This document shows, piece after piece, positions 1-13,500 of a DNA stretch of 64,000 bases (the stretch's first letter is position 1; each line of letters opens with the position of its first letter). Origin of the DNA: Dromaius novaehollandiae (Eukaryota > Chordata > Aves > Casuariiformes > Dromaiidae); the NCBI RefSeq assembly GCF_036370855.1, contig NC_088112.1, positions 16,670,469 to 16,734,468 on the forward strand, in the 5' to 3' direction. The notes beneath the pieces were generated by a model, which saw only the letters and a program-made list of their open reading frames with translations, did no database searches and was not told the DNA's origin. The position numbers and the translations under genes were made by a program.

Positions 1-2000
1 GTGCTTGACCAGCCCACACCTATTTGCTTTTCCCTTGTAACTCGAGCTCAGCGGTGGCAGCCAGCCTGCCCTCGTGCTGTACTGAATTTGGTGTCCCTGG
101 AGAGCCCGGGGCTGGGGGCCAGATCCGGGCGAGAGGAGCGCGGGGCCAGCGCGCGGGAGGGCGGTGAGCAGCGCGGCAGGAAGGAAACTGCTCAGACCGG
201 TGCAAAAGGAGGCTTGAGCTGCTCCTCCAGAGGACTCGACAGCAAGGCTGTCTTGCAAGAAAATCAGCGAAGCACTTTAAAATCTGGGTTGGAATTAGAA
301 ACGTGCCTGAGGCAACGCCTCTGCTGGGGCGGAGCGGGCCACCTGGAGCTCCTTCCCGCCCGGTGCTGCATCAGCCGCAGCAGAACGGCTCTTGCCCCGA
401 CGTGAGGCCTGACGTGATGCTGATGGGCACGAAGAAGCGGTGACGCAGGCAGCGTGCTCTGAGGGGAGATGGCTGCGCTGGCGCTCCGGGGATGCTGAGG
501 CCGGGGAGCGGTGGGAACATCTGCCTGAGGATGGAGCCGGGACACTTCTGACGTCTCCACAGCGCTGGGCCAAAGGCAACGCGCTCAGGCTTTTCGCTGC
601 TTGGGAAAACACCTGGGCAAGGCTTGACTCGCTGCTGCCGGAAAGGAAAATATCCCCAAAGGCCCCAGCAGGTAAACCCCTCACGGCTGGCCATGCGCGG
701 CTTGCTCGCACCCCCGGCCTGGGCTGCTGCAGGGCTCGCTGGGCGCGGGGCATCCCGCCAGCACACGCTGCTTGCGAGATGCCGAGCGGCTGCTTGCTCC
801 GGCGCTCCTCCCTCCCGTGCCGGCCCGGCCTGTGGCTCTGCTCATCGGAGCTCTCCGTGATGGGTACGGCACGGGCTCAAAGGTCGCACCACGGGCAATC
901 AAGTGCCTACCAAGCAGTAAAACAATTCTCAGCCTTTCCAACGTATCGCTCCCTAAGGCTGGCCTGGGAATGTGCTCCCACTGCTGTCCTGCGGCAGCCT
1001 CGCGCCCGGCCACCAGCCCCGGCGAGGACCTCGCTGCCGCTTCCCCACGCACCTGCCTGGCTTTCCACGCATCCTGCCTCCTCGCAGCCCCTGTGGGAGG
1101 CTGCTGTACCCCTGTTTCTACATTTCTGCCCTGCTTAGTCATCCTTAAAAGTGCTTGCTTCCCGCAGCATCTCCCTTATGACAGGTATGCGTGAGGGTGC
1201 TGCGCTTCTGGCCGAGTCCGGCAGCTCCGGCACCTCCTTGCCTGTCTGGAGACGTTGCGGAGAAGCTGGCAGGGAAGGCAGCGGGCATGTCCCTGGGGAC
1301 CAGGGTGGGAGCCAACGAGGGACACGTGTGTCCCCCCGAGCCCTCCTGCCCCCGGGACCAGACCCCAAACCTCTGCCTGGAGGCTGGGCTGGTGCCAGGC
1401 GGCCGTGCCGGGGAGAGACGCCATGGTGGGAAGCCCCTCCTGATGTTTGGAGAGGTTTGGGTCTAGGTTTCAGATGCTGTTTGTGACCTGCACGACTCAC
1501 CAAACGTGTACCAAAAAGAGTACTTTTGGCTCTGCCACTCTCTGGACACTACGGGTCAGCTGGAGAAGTCCGGGGCGCCGCTGTCCCCTCCCTGCGGCCG
1601 GAGCGGGGATGAGTTCCCTGAGGAGCTGCGAGAGCCCATTGGAAATCAGGCTCCGTATCCTCCACAGCTTGTTTATAGGGATGCAAACAAAAAAAAGAAA
1701 AAAAAAAATCAGAGCAAAAGGCAAAAAAAAAAAAAAATCACACCAAAAAGCAAAAAAAAAACCCACACCAAAAAGCCATTGACTCCCAGCGCAGTGGTGT
1801 GCACAACCACTTCCTCAGTTCCACTTCCTCAGTTCAACTCGCTTTTTCGTTTCTGTTCGCTCAGGACCCTCGTCTGCGCCCAAACATGCAGGGAGCGACG
1901 GTGGAGAGCGGGTGCCCATGGGGTGCCGGGGGGCAGATGTGGGGCTGGAGGCAGCCGGGCTGCAAAAAGACATAGCGGGGCAGGCTGGCCCTCGGCGTTC
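1..2000. other. 5' flank with no supported gene
   Basis: Moderately GC-rich sequence upstream of ARHGEF37. Several open frames cross it on both strands, but none resembles a protein family I recognise and none has a convincing exon structure. In human, as I remember it, CSNK1A1 starts head-to-head within about 0.5 kb of ARHGEF37. I looked for the CSNK1A1 N-terminal kinase exon (glycine-rich loop of type GSGSFGD) on the minus strand here and did not find it. Confidence 0.5.
1682..1785. repeat. A-rich low-complexity tract
   Basis: About 100 bases made mostly of adenine runs broken by short C/G-containing words; the word CACCAAAAAGC recurs. It may be a decayed poly(A)-type simple repeat. No retrotransposon body is recognisable next to it. 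Confidence 0.7.
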
Positions 2001-2049
2001 ATTCGTAGCCCCCCAGCTGGGGACCGACGGGGCCAGACCCGCCATCCGC

Positions 2050-2383
2050 AGCCACGGCATCCTCCGCACGGAGACCCCGCCGGCTGCCTTTCCCCAGCCC
2101 GTCTCCCTATCACGTTTGGTTGCCTTCAGAGGCAGCGAGAAACCTGCTTCCAGCCCGGCTGGGCGGCTGGCCTGCTGCCAGTGCGCTCGCCCACGCTGCG
2201 CTCGCGCAGGCGGCACGGCCGCGGCTCGTCCCCGCGTCCCCGTCCCCGCGCCCGGCAGGATGGCAGGGGCCGAGGGCAGCCACCGCCGCCACGCAGCAGG
2301 TTGATCATTAACCTCCTCCTCTGCCGCCGCCGCCGCCGCAGCCCGGCAAAGCTCCCCGGGGCTGGCTCCGGCCTCCCTGGCAG
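2050..2383 (+). promoter_or_regulatory. ARHGEF37 GC-rich promoter and non-coding first exon
   Basis: Very GC- and CpG-rich stretch with GCC/CCG triplet runs near 2285-2345. It ends in a strong splice donor: CAG at 2381-2383 followed by GTGAGAG. The next acceptor leading into ARHGEF37 coding sequence is at 4313-4314, so this is the best candidate for an untranslated first exon spliced across about 1.9 kb. The transcription start cannot be placed exactly. The intron at 2384-4314 holds no recognised coding exon. Confidence 0.5.
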
Positions 2384-4314
2384 GTGAGAGCCGCTGGGCG
2401 GCTGGTTTGGGGGGCGCGGGGCGGTCCCGGGGCAGCGGGGACGGAGCCGGCAGCTGGCCTGGCTTTGCGGATGGGGATGCCGCAGGGCCGGCGGGGGGGA
2501 CCTCAGCCGCGGCGCTGCTCGCCTGCCTGCTCTGCCTGGCCCGAGCCTGCCCAGAGCTGCTCTTGAGCTGGCATTTTGCTCAGTTCCCTGTTTTCTGCGA
2601 TGTTTCAGGCACTTGGGGGGGCTCAGGCCTCTCAGCCGCCACGCCACCCGCCGCAGAGAGCTTCACCACTCGCCCGGGCTGAACCATTGGGGCTTTTCTG
2701 CTGTGGCGTTTGCTGAGGATGCTGGAAACTCGGTGCCCTTGCGGGGAGGCTGTCGGGAGCGGTGCCGTTAGGGAGGCACCAAACCCCTCCGCAGCACCGG
2801 CGTGGAGGGGGCAGCTCGGGAGCTGCAAGGCAGCTGAGTTGGATTTAGCAGCTGCTTCTCCAGGGAGGGGGCAGAGAGTCGCTAAATCTCTCCAGGGCTC
2901 CGCTTTCAGGCTAAAATACTCCTTTAAAGCAGGCAGAGGCTGTGGAGGTCCCACTCCCCTTCCTTTTCATTTAGTGCCTCTTCGCTTTCTGCCCAGAGCT
3001 GAGATTTCTTTCAAAGCAGCCGGGTAGGAGGAGGCATCCATGCTGCCTGGTGCTGGCACCGCACCATCCTCGCGTTAAGTGGTTTGACTTTACTGCTGGT
3101 GAGCTTTGGCCAGGCAGGTGGCTTAGGGCACGCGCAAAGCTCACTTTGCCTTGCAGCTGGTGGTGCTCCCTCCCTCTTGTCTACCTTGCCAAGACCTCCC
3201 CGCCCTACCTTTGTTCCCTGCCTCCTCCACATCCCTCACCCTAGGAGGACACCCCACGGGCATCCCTCCCCCCGGGATCCTTCTTCATCCTCCTCTGCGA
3301 GTCTGCGGGATCTGAGTCCAGCAGAGCTGCGTGCAGAAAGCCGGGGCTGGCGTGGGCTGTGCTCTGTTTCTCTCTTCCAAGGCCTCCCGCCGCGGACTGC
3401 TGGGGTAGCGTGCTGCTTTCAGCACTGCTCCTTACTCTTCAGCACCAAAATAAGCAAAGGATACTCCCCAGGAAGGAAATGTCATGAATTAGCTTAGATT
3501 TTTCATGTTCTCCTCGAGCAAAGAGGAAATCTGAACAGGCTCAGCTGTGAAAAGCTGTGCATTGTGGATCGGTGGCTGCCAGCGTCTCTGATAAAGGCAC
3601 CTGCAGCTTCTCCCATTTCTTTTTCTTTCCCCCCCATCTTTTTTTGATCAGCTCCCCCTACCACAGAAACGCCCGTTGTCCACACACTGGAAAGCTACTC
3701 TTTGTACTTTGAATAGGACTCTCAAACACCAGGCAATAGTCCAGGTGCTGAAAGCCAACTTAGAGCAATAGCAACCAGCCCAAGTACAGCGGCAGAGGAG
3801 CAGGGAGCGGCGGGCGGCAAAGCCTCTCCTCCTCCGCTGCCCCGCGGTGGAAGTGGCCCCGGCACAGAGGCAGCACCCAGGCAGCGCTGCTGCTTTTCCC
3901 GTGAGCCGTTGGGCCTGGTGCCCGTGCACGCGGCTGAGCTCCCCTTGCGCACGTCCTGCTGCCTGTGCAGCCGCTGGAATTTGTGTCCCCGTGTTCAGCA
4001 CGTCCCTGCCCGCCTATCATAGCCACGTGTCCGCCTCTATAACAAGCTGGCAGTAGAGAACTTGGAGCAATCAGCATTTTATGACCGTGTCCATACTGTA
4101 GCGGTAACTGCTACGCCGTGTTTGTAAATCACTGGTGCTGGGCGGCCTGTGCATCTCCCGGAGCAAGCGTGTGTCGTGGACACGGCGCACACGTGGTGCC
4201 CCCGCCGGGCCCAGGCTCCCGGCCCTCTGCCCCACGCAACGGGGACACAACGCGTGGCGTTGCCCCTTCGGGAGGCCATTCAGTCGCAGGCTCATCCTAA
4301 CCCTGCCCTTTCAG

Positions 4315-4532
4315 GAGTGCCTGCCGGCATGGCGAGCTCCCGCGCGGGTGAGCCGTGCACGGCGGTGGCAGAGGAGCCCGAGTGCTCCGTCTACGAAGAG
4401 GTGCTCCCCGACGAGAGAACGGAGCAGAGCCAGAGGCTGGCCGTGGAGGAGCTCATCACCACGGAGGCCAGCTACGTTCACAACCTCCAGCTCTGCGTGT
4501 CGGACATCCGGGCGCACCTCCAGGAGAAGCAG
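4315..4532 (+). CDS. ARHGEF37: ARHGEF37 exon 2: start codon and first DH helix
   Basis: The acceptor CCCTTTCAG precedes 14 untranslated bases and ATG at 4329. The exon codes 68 aa and ends in phase 0 at CAG before GTGGAG. The first 35 residues are acidic and poorly conserved. From there [19 protein letters not shown] is the typical opening helix (CR1) of a DH domain. The donor is followed by an open frame of several codons, so read-through would not stop at once. Confidence 0.88.
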
Positions 4533-7500
4533 GTGGAGATGATGCGGAGGCCATGGGGGCCCTGCCGCCTGGGTTTGAGGAGAGGGGGACTGTGCCATCT
4601 TCTACCTCCTTTGCTGGGCAGCCCAGTTACCCTATACAACAGCACGGCATTTCCAAGGAGAGGTGTCTGTTCCTAAGAGGCTGACATCTTAGCTCCAGAC
4701 CCCTAAAGTTCACCTCGGTGGGGATGGTTACCCCAAGGGACATCCACCCTCGTACGGCATGAGGGTCTGGTCTCTAAAGGAATCCAGTACAGCTGCACTT
4801 GGGTGCGGTTTTTTAAACCATTGGGGTTTTCAACTTTACAGCACCCAGATGTTCACAGCTGTCCTCCTGGGTGGGCTGAGAGAGGACTAGAAGGGGCAGA
4901 GCATCTGAGCCTGCAGGCCTGGGCGACCACGCCTGTATCGTATCTCAGAACTTTTTGCTACTGGTTTGGCAAAACCCAGATGCTTCGGGGAAACCTATTG
5001 ATTCCCACCACATGATGTTTCTTTGCTGGTAACTATGATGCTGGACTAAGGTATGAGAGGGACCAAGTCCCCTTTCCAAATTAGGCTGAGCTGCTGAGAA
5101 CCATTTAGCAATGGTTAGGTGAGTCTCTAGGGTTAGGTGAATCTCTCCAGAGCTGTGAAACGCTCAGATCCTCAGCAGTGCCCGGGCCGAGGATTGCTGG
5201 GAAAACAGTATGTGCTCACCCTGTTCTTCTGTCTTCCCCAGATCCCATGACCAGCCACAGTACTGGGTTGTACAGACACTTGGTCTGACAAAGTACAGTT
5301 GTCCTAATACTTTTACCTCTACTTCTGTAGCATTAGAAAGGCCTCATTATCCTGCACAGGAGCAGAGCCAGGTCTCAGTGTCTCCAAATGCCTCCTGAAA
5401 TGGAGTCTTGCTCCCAGCCAGCTCCTCAGGTAACATGGGAGGCAGGTGGAAGGACACTAGGACAGGAGGGTATGAGCGACTCCAGGAAGCATGTTCCACC
5501 TCCGTCTAATTTATGGGGCTTGTTCTGGGCCATCTTTACTCCTTTCAGCTGCCTGAGCTTGACCTGGAAGGACTCTTCTCAAACACTGATGACATCCTCC
5601 ATGTCTCCAGACGGTTCCTGGAAGGCCTCAAGGCCACGGCTAACCAGGAGTACGAGCAGCTGCTCTGCATCAGTAAGTGGAGCAGTGCCAAGAACCGACT
5701 GACACCAGTGGCTCCCTGGCAGAGGCATCCCTTCGCTTGGCATTGCTGCTGCCCCAGCACTGCACACAGCAGGCTCCTGCTGTGGCTCCGGCACCCATGC
5801 CCAAGGTAGCAGCCTCCAGCCCACACACTGCACATCCTCCCGCATCTCCCCAGCACCCAGGCCGGAGGGAAAGCGTGGCTGGCCTTGTGTGGACCACTGT
5901 CTCCAGGAAACCACACAGACACTAGCCCTGCGGGACTCCCACACAGCGAGGCACGGGACAGACCTGCCCAGCCTGTCGAAAGTAAGGTTTAGCAGGGATA
6001 GCGTCAGGCCCGGTTTAGCTGGAGGTGCCTGAGGGACTGCAGGGCTTGCTGCCCTAGCATGTTTGGCTGGCACTGTGCTGCCTGCTTCATTTCCTCTCTG
6101 CTCTATTCCCTCATTTCCAGCAGGGTGGGAAGAAACCTCCAAATTGCCCATGCCTGCCTGCTGGGGAGAGCAGAGCCCTCCATCTCTGCTCTGTCCTTCA
6201 GAGACAACGGGGTCCACCTCAGCTGGGCAGCCTGGCATGGCGAGTGAGGGACAAGAAGCTGCTCCATCACTTGCCAGGCCCATCCTGCCCTGCCTCCTCC
6301 CCCAGGCCAGGACCACACTGGTGCCATGTGCTGTGGGAAGACTCTTTCCCATATGAATGGACTGGGCTTTGCAGCCTCACTCTCCTTCCCCAGGTGCCCT
6401 GTTCCAGGAGTTCAAGGAGGAGATGGAGACCGTCTATAAAATCTACTGCGCTAGCTATGAGCATGCCCTTCTGCTGGTGGAAAGCTACCGGAAGGATCCA
6501 AGGCTGCAGGAAGAGATTTTGGAGACCCTGAAAACGACAGTGTAGGTACCTAATGCTGAGGCCACTCAGCTTCATCTCTGTTTTACATATTGGGCTTGTC
6601 CTTCTCTAGACAACCTGTCTGCATGGATACATTCCCCCAGGCACCTGGCTGAATCAAATATTGTGGCCATCACCTTCACAGTGATGGTGGTGTAGCTCCT
6701 AGCAGCCTGTCCTGCTCCATATCCATCCTCTGGGTCGCCTGACAAAGCAGCACAACAGACTGGCAGTTTTTTATGGAGGACCCCAAAGCAAGGGATGGGA
6801 TGGCAGCCACAGCCCCTGCCTGCTCCTCACCCCCAGCAGGCATCAGGGAAAGCATCGCTCGCAAGCCACAGAGGCTCTGCCCACGGTGGGAAGTGTTCCC
6901 CAGCTTGATGGGACCCATCAGACCCCTGTTGTCCTATTAGCTGGGTCACAAACAGGTGATTTGAGCCAGAAGAAGCAGGAATGGCAGCGGGGGAACCGCC
7001 GTGATTCCCTGCTCTCTGCTTCTGAGCACAGAGACGTGGGAAGGAGAGGACTCGGGGTGCCTGCGCTCTGCTCACAGCCTCCCTCCCCGCCGCACCCACA
7101 GCAAGCGCCAATCCCAGGGCTGTTAGCTGAACAAATGCAGCACTGTTCAGTGAGGCGGGCGCCCACGCCGGGGCTGGCACTGCCTTTCGGGGGCTGGCAG
7201 GGATGGCACCTCTCTGCCCGTGCTGCCCCAGAGGCGCTGACACCATGGCCCCGCAGATGGCCAACAGCAGGGATCCACAGCCAGAAATCCCCATCGCAGC
7301 CCTGGACACTGCATCATAGCTGGAGAGAGGCTGGTACCTCACCCAGAAGCTTGCAGAGAAGTTGGGAGAAGCAGAGAAATGCCAGGGCAGGAGAAGCATC
7401 CTCCACGCCACCCCCATGCTATTCCTCTCTCCCTCAGGCCTCACACAGGGGCATCAGACCTCAGCTTCTTTCTGGTGATGCCGGTCCAGCGGATCACAAA

Positions 7501-10500
7501 GTACCCGCTGCTGCTGCAGAAGATCCTGGAGAACACCCCTGCCAGGGCCAGCGCCTACCCAGCTCTGCAGAGGGCACTCAGCGCCATGGCCGAGGTCAAC
7601 ACCAACATCAACGAGTACAAACGGCGCAAAGAAGTAGGTGAGCGGGCAAGCGGGCAGGGTGCAGGTAGGAGGACCCAGCGCCTGGGAAGCCCCAGACCAA
7701 CTCCAGTTGTCTCCCTTCAGTGTGGCACTAATTTCTGTTTAATTCAGTTTAAAGATCTCCCTTTCTCCATCTGCCTTGTCCAGTGGAAGTGCAAACCCTC
7801 CAGGCAGGGACTGCCTCAGAGCGATTCCTGGCACTGCCTCTGGTCTTGGATGGGCTGCAAGGCACCGCTCTCCTACTCCTAATGCAAATGTCACTCTGGG
7901 CAAGAAGCAAACGCTGCAGTAGCAGGGTGGCATGGGGAGGGCTGAAAATAAAACTGGTCTGTCTGCATTCCCAGAGCTGAGGAATCAGGAGGAACAGTCC
8001 TGCCCTGGAGACAGGAGAAATCAGGCTCTCCACAAACAGGATTTTGCTCTTCTTTTTGGCTTTAACAATTTTCCTGTGGTTAATTGATCCTTCTTTGATG
8101 TGGGTTAAGCTTACGCTGTTGATCATGATTTCTAAACTCTTGGCCTCAGCGCTGTTCACAGCCTCACTATTTCTCTGTTTGGCTGTTCAGGCTGCCGAGG
8201 ATTCTGCATTTAAGTTTATTTAGCTGCTTCTCCTGTTTTGCCACACCACGTTCCTTACTGTCCTTCACAGCACTTAGGCACCGAGGTCACTCATACTGCG
8301 AGGCAGGGGCTAGATAAGAGTCACTTATCTAGCGTGATCAGCCTGGCAGAGAAAAGTGCGTGAAACCTGGCAGACAGAGAGGAAACGTGCTGCCTGCCCA
8401 CATGCACGTCAAAATCAGCATGCCCCACACATGCATGCTGCAGCACACGCAGCAAGAGTCCCGAGTGAGACAGATTTGCTGCACTCTGTGTTTGATCTGT
8501 ACTTGCAAGGGGCTGTGGCCAGGATTTCTGGGCACCAGGAGCAGAATCCAAGAGCCCTGCTGTCATATAAATGACGGGCAAAAAATCCTTAGGATCAGGA
8601 AGATGCTTAATGGGGAAAGAAGTGGTGTGAGCAGTCTCTTTGCCTTTCTCCTGCGGAGACAGTGCTGTGCATGTGGGGATCTCATGGATTCCCGTGGCCC
8701 AGAGAAGAATTCCTCTCCCCTCACTGGCTTCTTTTCCTCCCCACCTTGTGTGCCCTGCACCCGAGGCAGCAACCAAATACAGCAAGGCCGAGCACCTGAC
8801 GCTGCGAGACCGCTTTGCTCGCCTCAACACGCACTCCATCGCCAAGAAGACCACGCGGCTGAGTCGGCTCTTCATGCACGAGACTGGCATTGTGTCCAAG
8901 GTAGGGAGCTTGCTCTCTTCTGGCCACTCCACAGCCCATACCCATGGACCACTCCTGCTCCCCTCGCATGGTCTTTCCTCTGGTGTGTTACTGCTGCCTC
9001 CCACACCCTGGAGATACCTTGCAAGGGAAATGGAGCTGAGCTGAGCCAAAGCCATGCAGCCAATGCTGACACCCAGTGGTCCATGCCCTCATATGGCAGC
9101 ACATTCCCATTTTCAAGCAATCTAGCAGTGGCTCCCGGTCAGGATCAGCAAGGTAGTGGGGGCTCAGGTGTGGACCTTGCTCCCTTTCTTCCTGCTTTGA
9201 GGAGTGCTGGGAGCATTATGGGGGAACACTTTGGCCCCCAAAGGCCCTACAGGATCCTAGGGCATCCCAACAAAAGGAGACAGACCTGGTAAAGTGGACC
9301 ATTTCTTGAGGCTATGCCTGGGATGTTTTCCCAAGCTCCATGTGCCCTTTTAATGCCCTATTTCTTTGTGCATCCCCAATACCCTCAGCCTTGGCCGTTT
9401 TGAAGTCAAAGTCCAGAAGCCTCTCAGGTTCTCCCCCTCCCTGTCCCCCAGCACTGAGTCTCAAGCAGGTATCTGGCTTCATTTTACATTATCATCCAGT
9501 GAGTGGCATTGCCCCCACCCAGACCATTCTCTGGCCTCTCTGTGGCTCCTCAAGTCTGTGGGATAACTTGGCCCTTGCCTTGCAGACAGAGGACAAGGAG
9601 TATGATGACCTGGAAGAGAAGTTCCAGTGTGTGGCATCCAGCGTGATCGCACTGAAGGAGAATGTGGTGTCCTATCTGAAACATTTAGAGGTAAAAACCT
9701 GACCGCTTGCAGGGCAGTGGCCCCATCCAGGCCTCAGGACCCTTTTTGTGGGGTTGCAGAATACTTTCAAGTCCCCATGAGATCAATAGCGGTTGGCAAT
9801 GTTCAGGAGCTTGCTTCTCACAGCTAAAATGTATCCTTGTGCCCAGGACTTCCACAACATCTGAGGGTCACTCAAGTCCAGGGGAGGTTAAAACAAAGCC
9901 TGGACTTCATCCACACAGTTGGCACTGGGTGTCATGTGAGAAGAATCAATTCTTAAATCAGTCGTTATTTTAAGGCACTAAATAACCAGACAGTTAAAAA
10001 GGCTAATTGTTGTTCAGCCTGGGAAATTCTCATGTTAACAGTTATTATAAGGCAGAGATGTCCCCAGATCAGGCCTGAAGCAATGAGCTTTCCTCCTGAG
10101 ATGATCTGAGTCAGTAACTGCTACAATTTTCTCATGGAATTCCCACAAGGCATCTGGAGGAATGAAACCTCATGGACGGGGGAAATGGGGGATATCTGTT
10201 ACCTGGGACATTTGGTGCTCCTGGAGACCTGTCTACCACTGCCCCCTTGGGGAGCTGCGTCTCTGTAAGCCAACTCCTTGTTTTCAGCCAGGACATTAAG
10301 TTTGAACAGACAGACACAGCAGCCTAGATAATAAGCTGTGGTTAGGAGTCGTGCTGGAGCTTGGATGCAGCTTCGGAGGAGCTGCTTGCAGGAGAAGATG
10401 CCTGCAGTGTTCATGCCCTGTCTCTTCCCTTCTGAAATCCTCTTGTAGCTGTCCCAGGGAGCCTATAAAGATGCATTCGCATGGGAGATAGAAGGCCTGA

Positions 10501-13500
10501 CCTCTCAGTGCACCAGCTGGGAGCTCTGCCCTCACTGCTGTTCATCTGGTGCCTCCACTGCAAACAGAGGCAGCTCTGGGTTCATACAGCATTGGCATGG
10601 CCGCCTCTGCTTGTGCAGCAGCCTCTGTAGGGCAAGGGAGCATCACACAGCTGCGCTCGGAGCTGCTGCCCTTGGTCAAAGGGTCAGTCCCTTTCCACCT
10701 TTTATATTCCTGGCCTAGAGATGACCACAGGTGGGAAGAAGGCAGCCCCCATCTCCCCAGCAACCCTGTACCAGAGCTGTTTCTACAATTCTTAGGCCCG
10801 ATATCTATCTTTGTTTCCTTCAGGCATTCCTGTTGTCCACCCCACACAAGCATGAGCTGCAGATCGATGAGGGAGTTGCCCAGCAATACCACCGCTTTGC
10901 AGAATGCCTCCATCACAGTGTCTTCCCAGAGTTTGTGAGTGCTCCTTCCCCTCCTTGAGGTCTCCTCAAAGATCACTGCCAAGCATTGCTCTCACACCTC
11001 CTGTCAGGGCACAGCAACGGCCAGCTGTTTCCTAAGGGCAGGAGAGCCAGCAGTAGCCACCGCACAGGCAGTGCTTCACTGGCAGGCACAGTCCCACAGG
11101 GCAGCAGGCAGAGCCAGTTGCTGGTAACAGCAGCCCCAGACATGGCAAGTGATGAAATAGGTCCACAGTCCATCCAGAGAGGGTAGACAGGAGTAAAAGG
11201 AGACAGGGAGAGGGCTGGAGGCAAGCTACCACATCCATCCAAGGGGTCTATGCAAGCATCAGGTCCAGGGCTAGAGACAGGCACAGCTGCAACATAGCTC
11301 AGGAAGAGACTGAAAGTCCACAGCTGAGTTTAAATGAAGCTCCTGGGCCATGGGCAGGAGGTGCGGGTGGAGGGCCCAGGTGAGGCTGGTCAGGGCCATC
11401 AAGGCCTACTAGTGCACTCAGGCCCTGATGGTCACCATGGGATGGTGGAAAAATCAAGTGTACTGCTTATTTGACTCAAACAATGTATTTGCAACTGTGT
11501 TTGAGCCAAACCTACCCATGACTTGTGGGCATCCAGGGTCATCTTTGGGAACCTGGAGCCCAGGAGCCCCCTTCCTGTCTCCTTCCACAACCCCTGCTTT
11601 ATTCTCCAGGACCGCCTCTTAGGTGGTGTCTGCCATCAGACTCAGTTACAGTAAACACAGTCAAGGAGGTTTTCTGAGCAGTGAGAAGTGCGTGCAGGGT
11701 AGCTAGAACACCAGATATGATGGCCAACATAGCCAGGGAGGGCCAGTCCTTCCCATGCCTCTCTGCCGTACCGAGAGGGTAGCTACGTGGACTAAAAGCA
11801 CAGACTATACGCTGAGGACCTCCATCAAACTAAGATGTTATAGTCTGCTAGGAGACTTGTTGTACCAGTCCCTCCAAGCCTGTGGGACACTGTACATGAT
11901 TTGCTGGGTCAGAATGGAGCCCAGGTTCTGAATCATGGCACACATGACTCTACCAAGAGTTTACTTTGGCTGGAAGCTGGTATCCCATATGCCTCCAGGG
12001 AAAGATGCCTCAGATGCCCCCTGCTCCACACATGCCTTTCAACATGTCCCTGACCTTCCTGTCATGGTAACCCAGTGCCCATGAAGACAGGTGGGTCTGT
12101 CTGGGGGGGCGTTTCAAGCAGAGATTTGGATCTGTCATCCCATAGAGGCAACGGCTGGACAGGCTGGTCTGCCAGCCCCTCCGCAGCCTCTCAGACATGC
12201 TGGTGGGGCCACAGCAGCTGGTCAAGAAGCGCCTGGACAAGCTGCTGGACTACGAGGAGATCCAAGAGCGTAAGAGCGAGATGGGCAGTGTCACATACGA
12301 CGAGGAGGCAGCCATGAACACCTACCTCGCTATCAACGCTCTGCTCGTGGCCGAACTCCCACGGTTCAACCAGGTGGCTGTGCAGCTGCTGGTGCAAATA
12401 CTGTGCTCCTTCACTGTCCTTCAACGGGACTTGGCCGCACGGGTCTTGGAAGAGGCAGAAAAGGAGCTAGAGCAGGTGAGAGTGACCCCTTGGTATGTGT
12501 GTCCAAACTGGTGTGCAAGATTGAGCCAGACCACAGTGGGCAGCCTGCCTTTTTCAGGCTTGAGACATCTCTCAGACATCAGGGCACTGTGGAAGATTTT
12601 CTGCATCCTGAGCCTCCCCTTGCAGACACACAGCTCTATGGTCTAGCATTTGTAAGTGATCTCTCCCCTTTGACCAGGGAAGGCCAAATTTCCATTTCTT
12701 CACTGTCAGGGATTGTCCTGTTTTCTCTTTGAGGAATACCACATGTACTTTATTGATGTGGTGCCTGAGAGATCAGTGTTGACTCTGAGCTCCAGTGAGG
12801 TCTGTGTCAGGCAGACAGGGAGGAAAAATACACTTCCCAGCCTGAGGAATGAACATCACTCACACCACAGTCTCCTGGGAGACATCTCTCAGGACGTCTC
12901 ACTATGCAGACACTTTCTAAGCTTGACGTTTGCAAACATGAGAGTAATAGGTCAGGCCCTCGCCTGACCTGTGACCAAATGAGAACATCATGCAACCACA
13001 TAAAGATATCCTCTCACACATTGTAAGTAAGTATCTAGTCAGGAGGAATGGATTCCTCCTGCTCAGTTTGAGATGCTTACAGTGCAGATGTCTACTCCTG
13101 AGCTAGATCCCCCTGTCTTCCTTTACAGTTAGCTGGACTACGAGGGAGTAATTCTTCTGCCCTCTTTTAGATGCAGGCTTTAGGAGGAGATGGATCCGCC
13201 CCATGTTCCACTGACTGAACCAGCCAGGTCTCCCCAGCTCTGAAGGGAGCCCAGGACAACTGGCTTAAGTTGATATTCCCACTCATGTTGTGGGAAGGGC
13301 TGCAGGATCCATGGACAGGACAGCAGGACCCAGCAACTGCTCCAGTGGGCTGGGTCCAGCCCAAGAGCCATTCCTTTGACTGCCCTGCTCCAGAGCATGT
13401 GGCTCAAAGTCAGGGGCAACTTTTGTTGCCAAAAGAGACTGGATCTTAGATGTAAAATGCATCTTTAGAGGCAAGGCTTGTTCTTTTGCCTTCTCACCCC

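Noticed and set aside
1-2300. CSNK1A1 first exon expected head-to-head with ARHGEF37
   Set aside because: No frame on the minus strand carries the kinase glycine-loop sequence.
5020-5045. GCTGGTAACTATGATG as a further RFX-like box
   Set aside because: It departs from the X1 consensus and lacks an X2 site; it lies in an ARHGEF37 intron.
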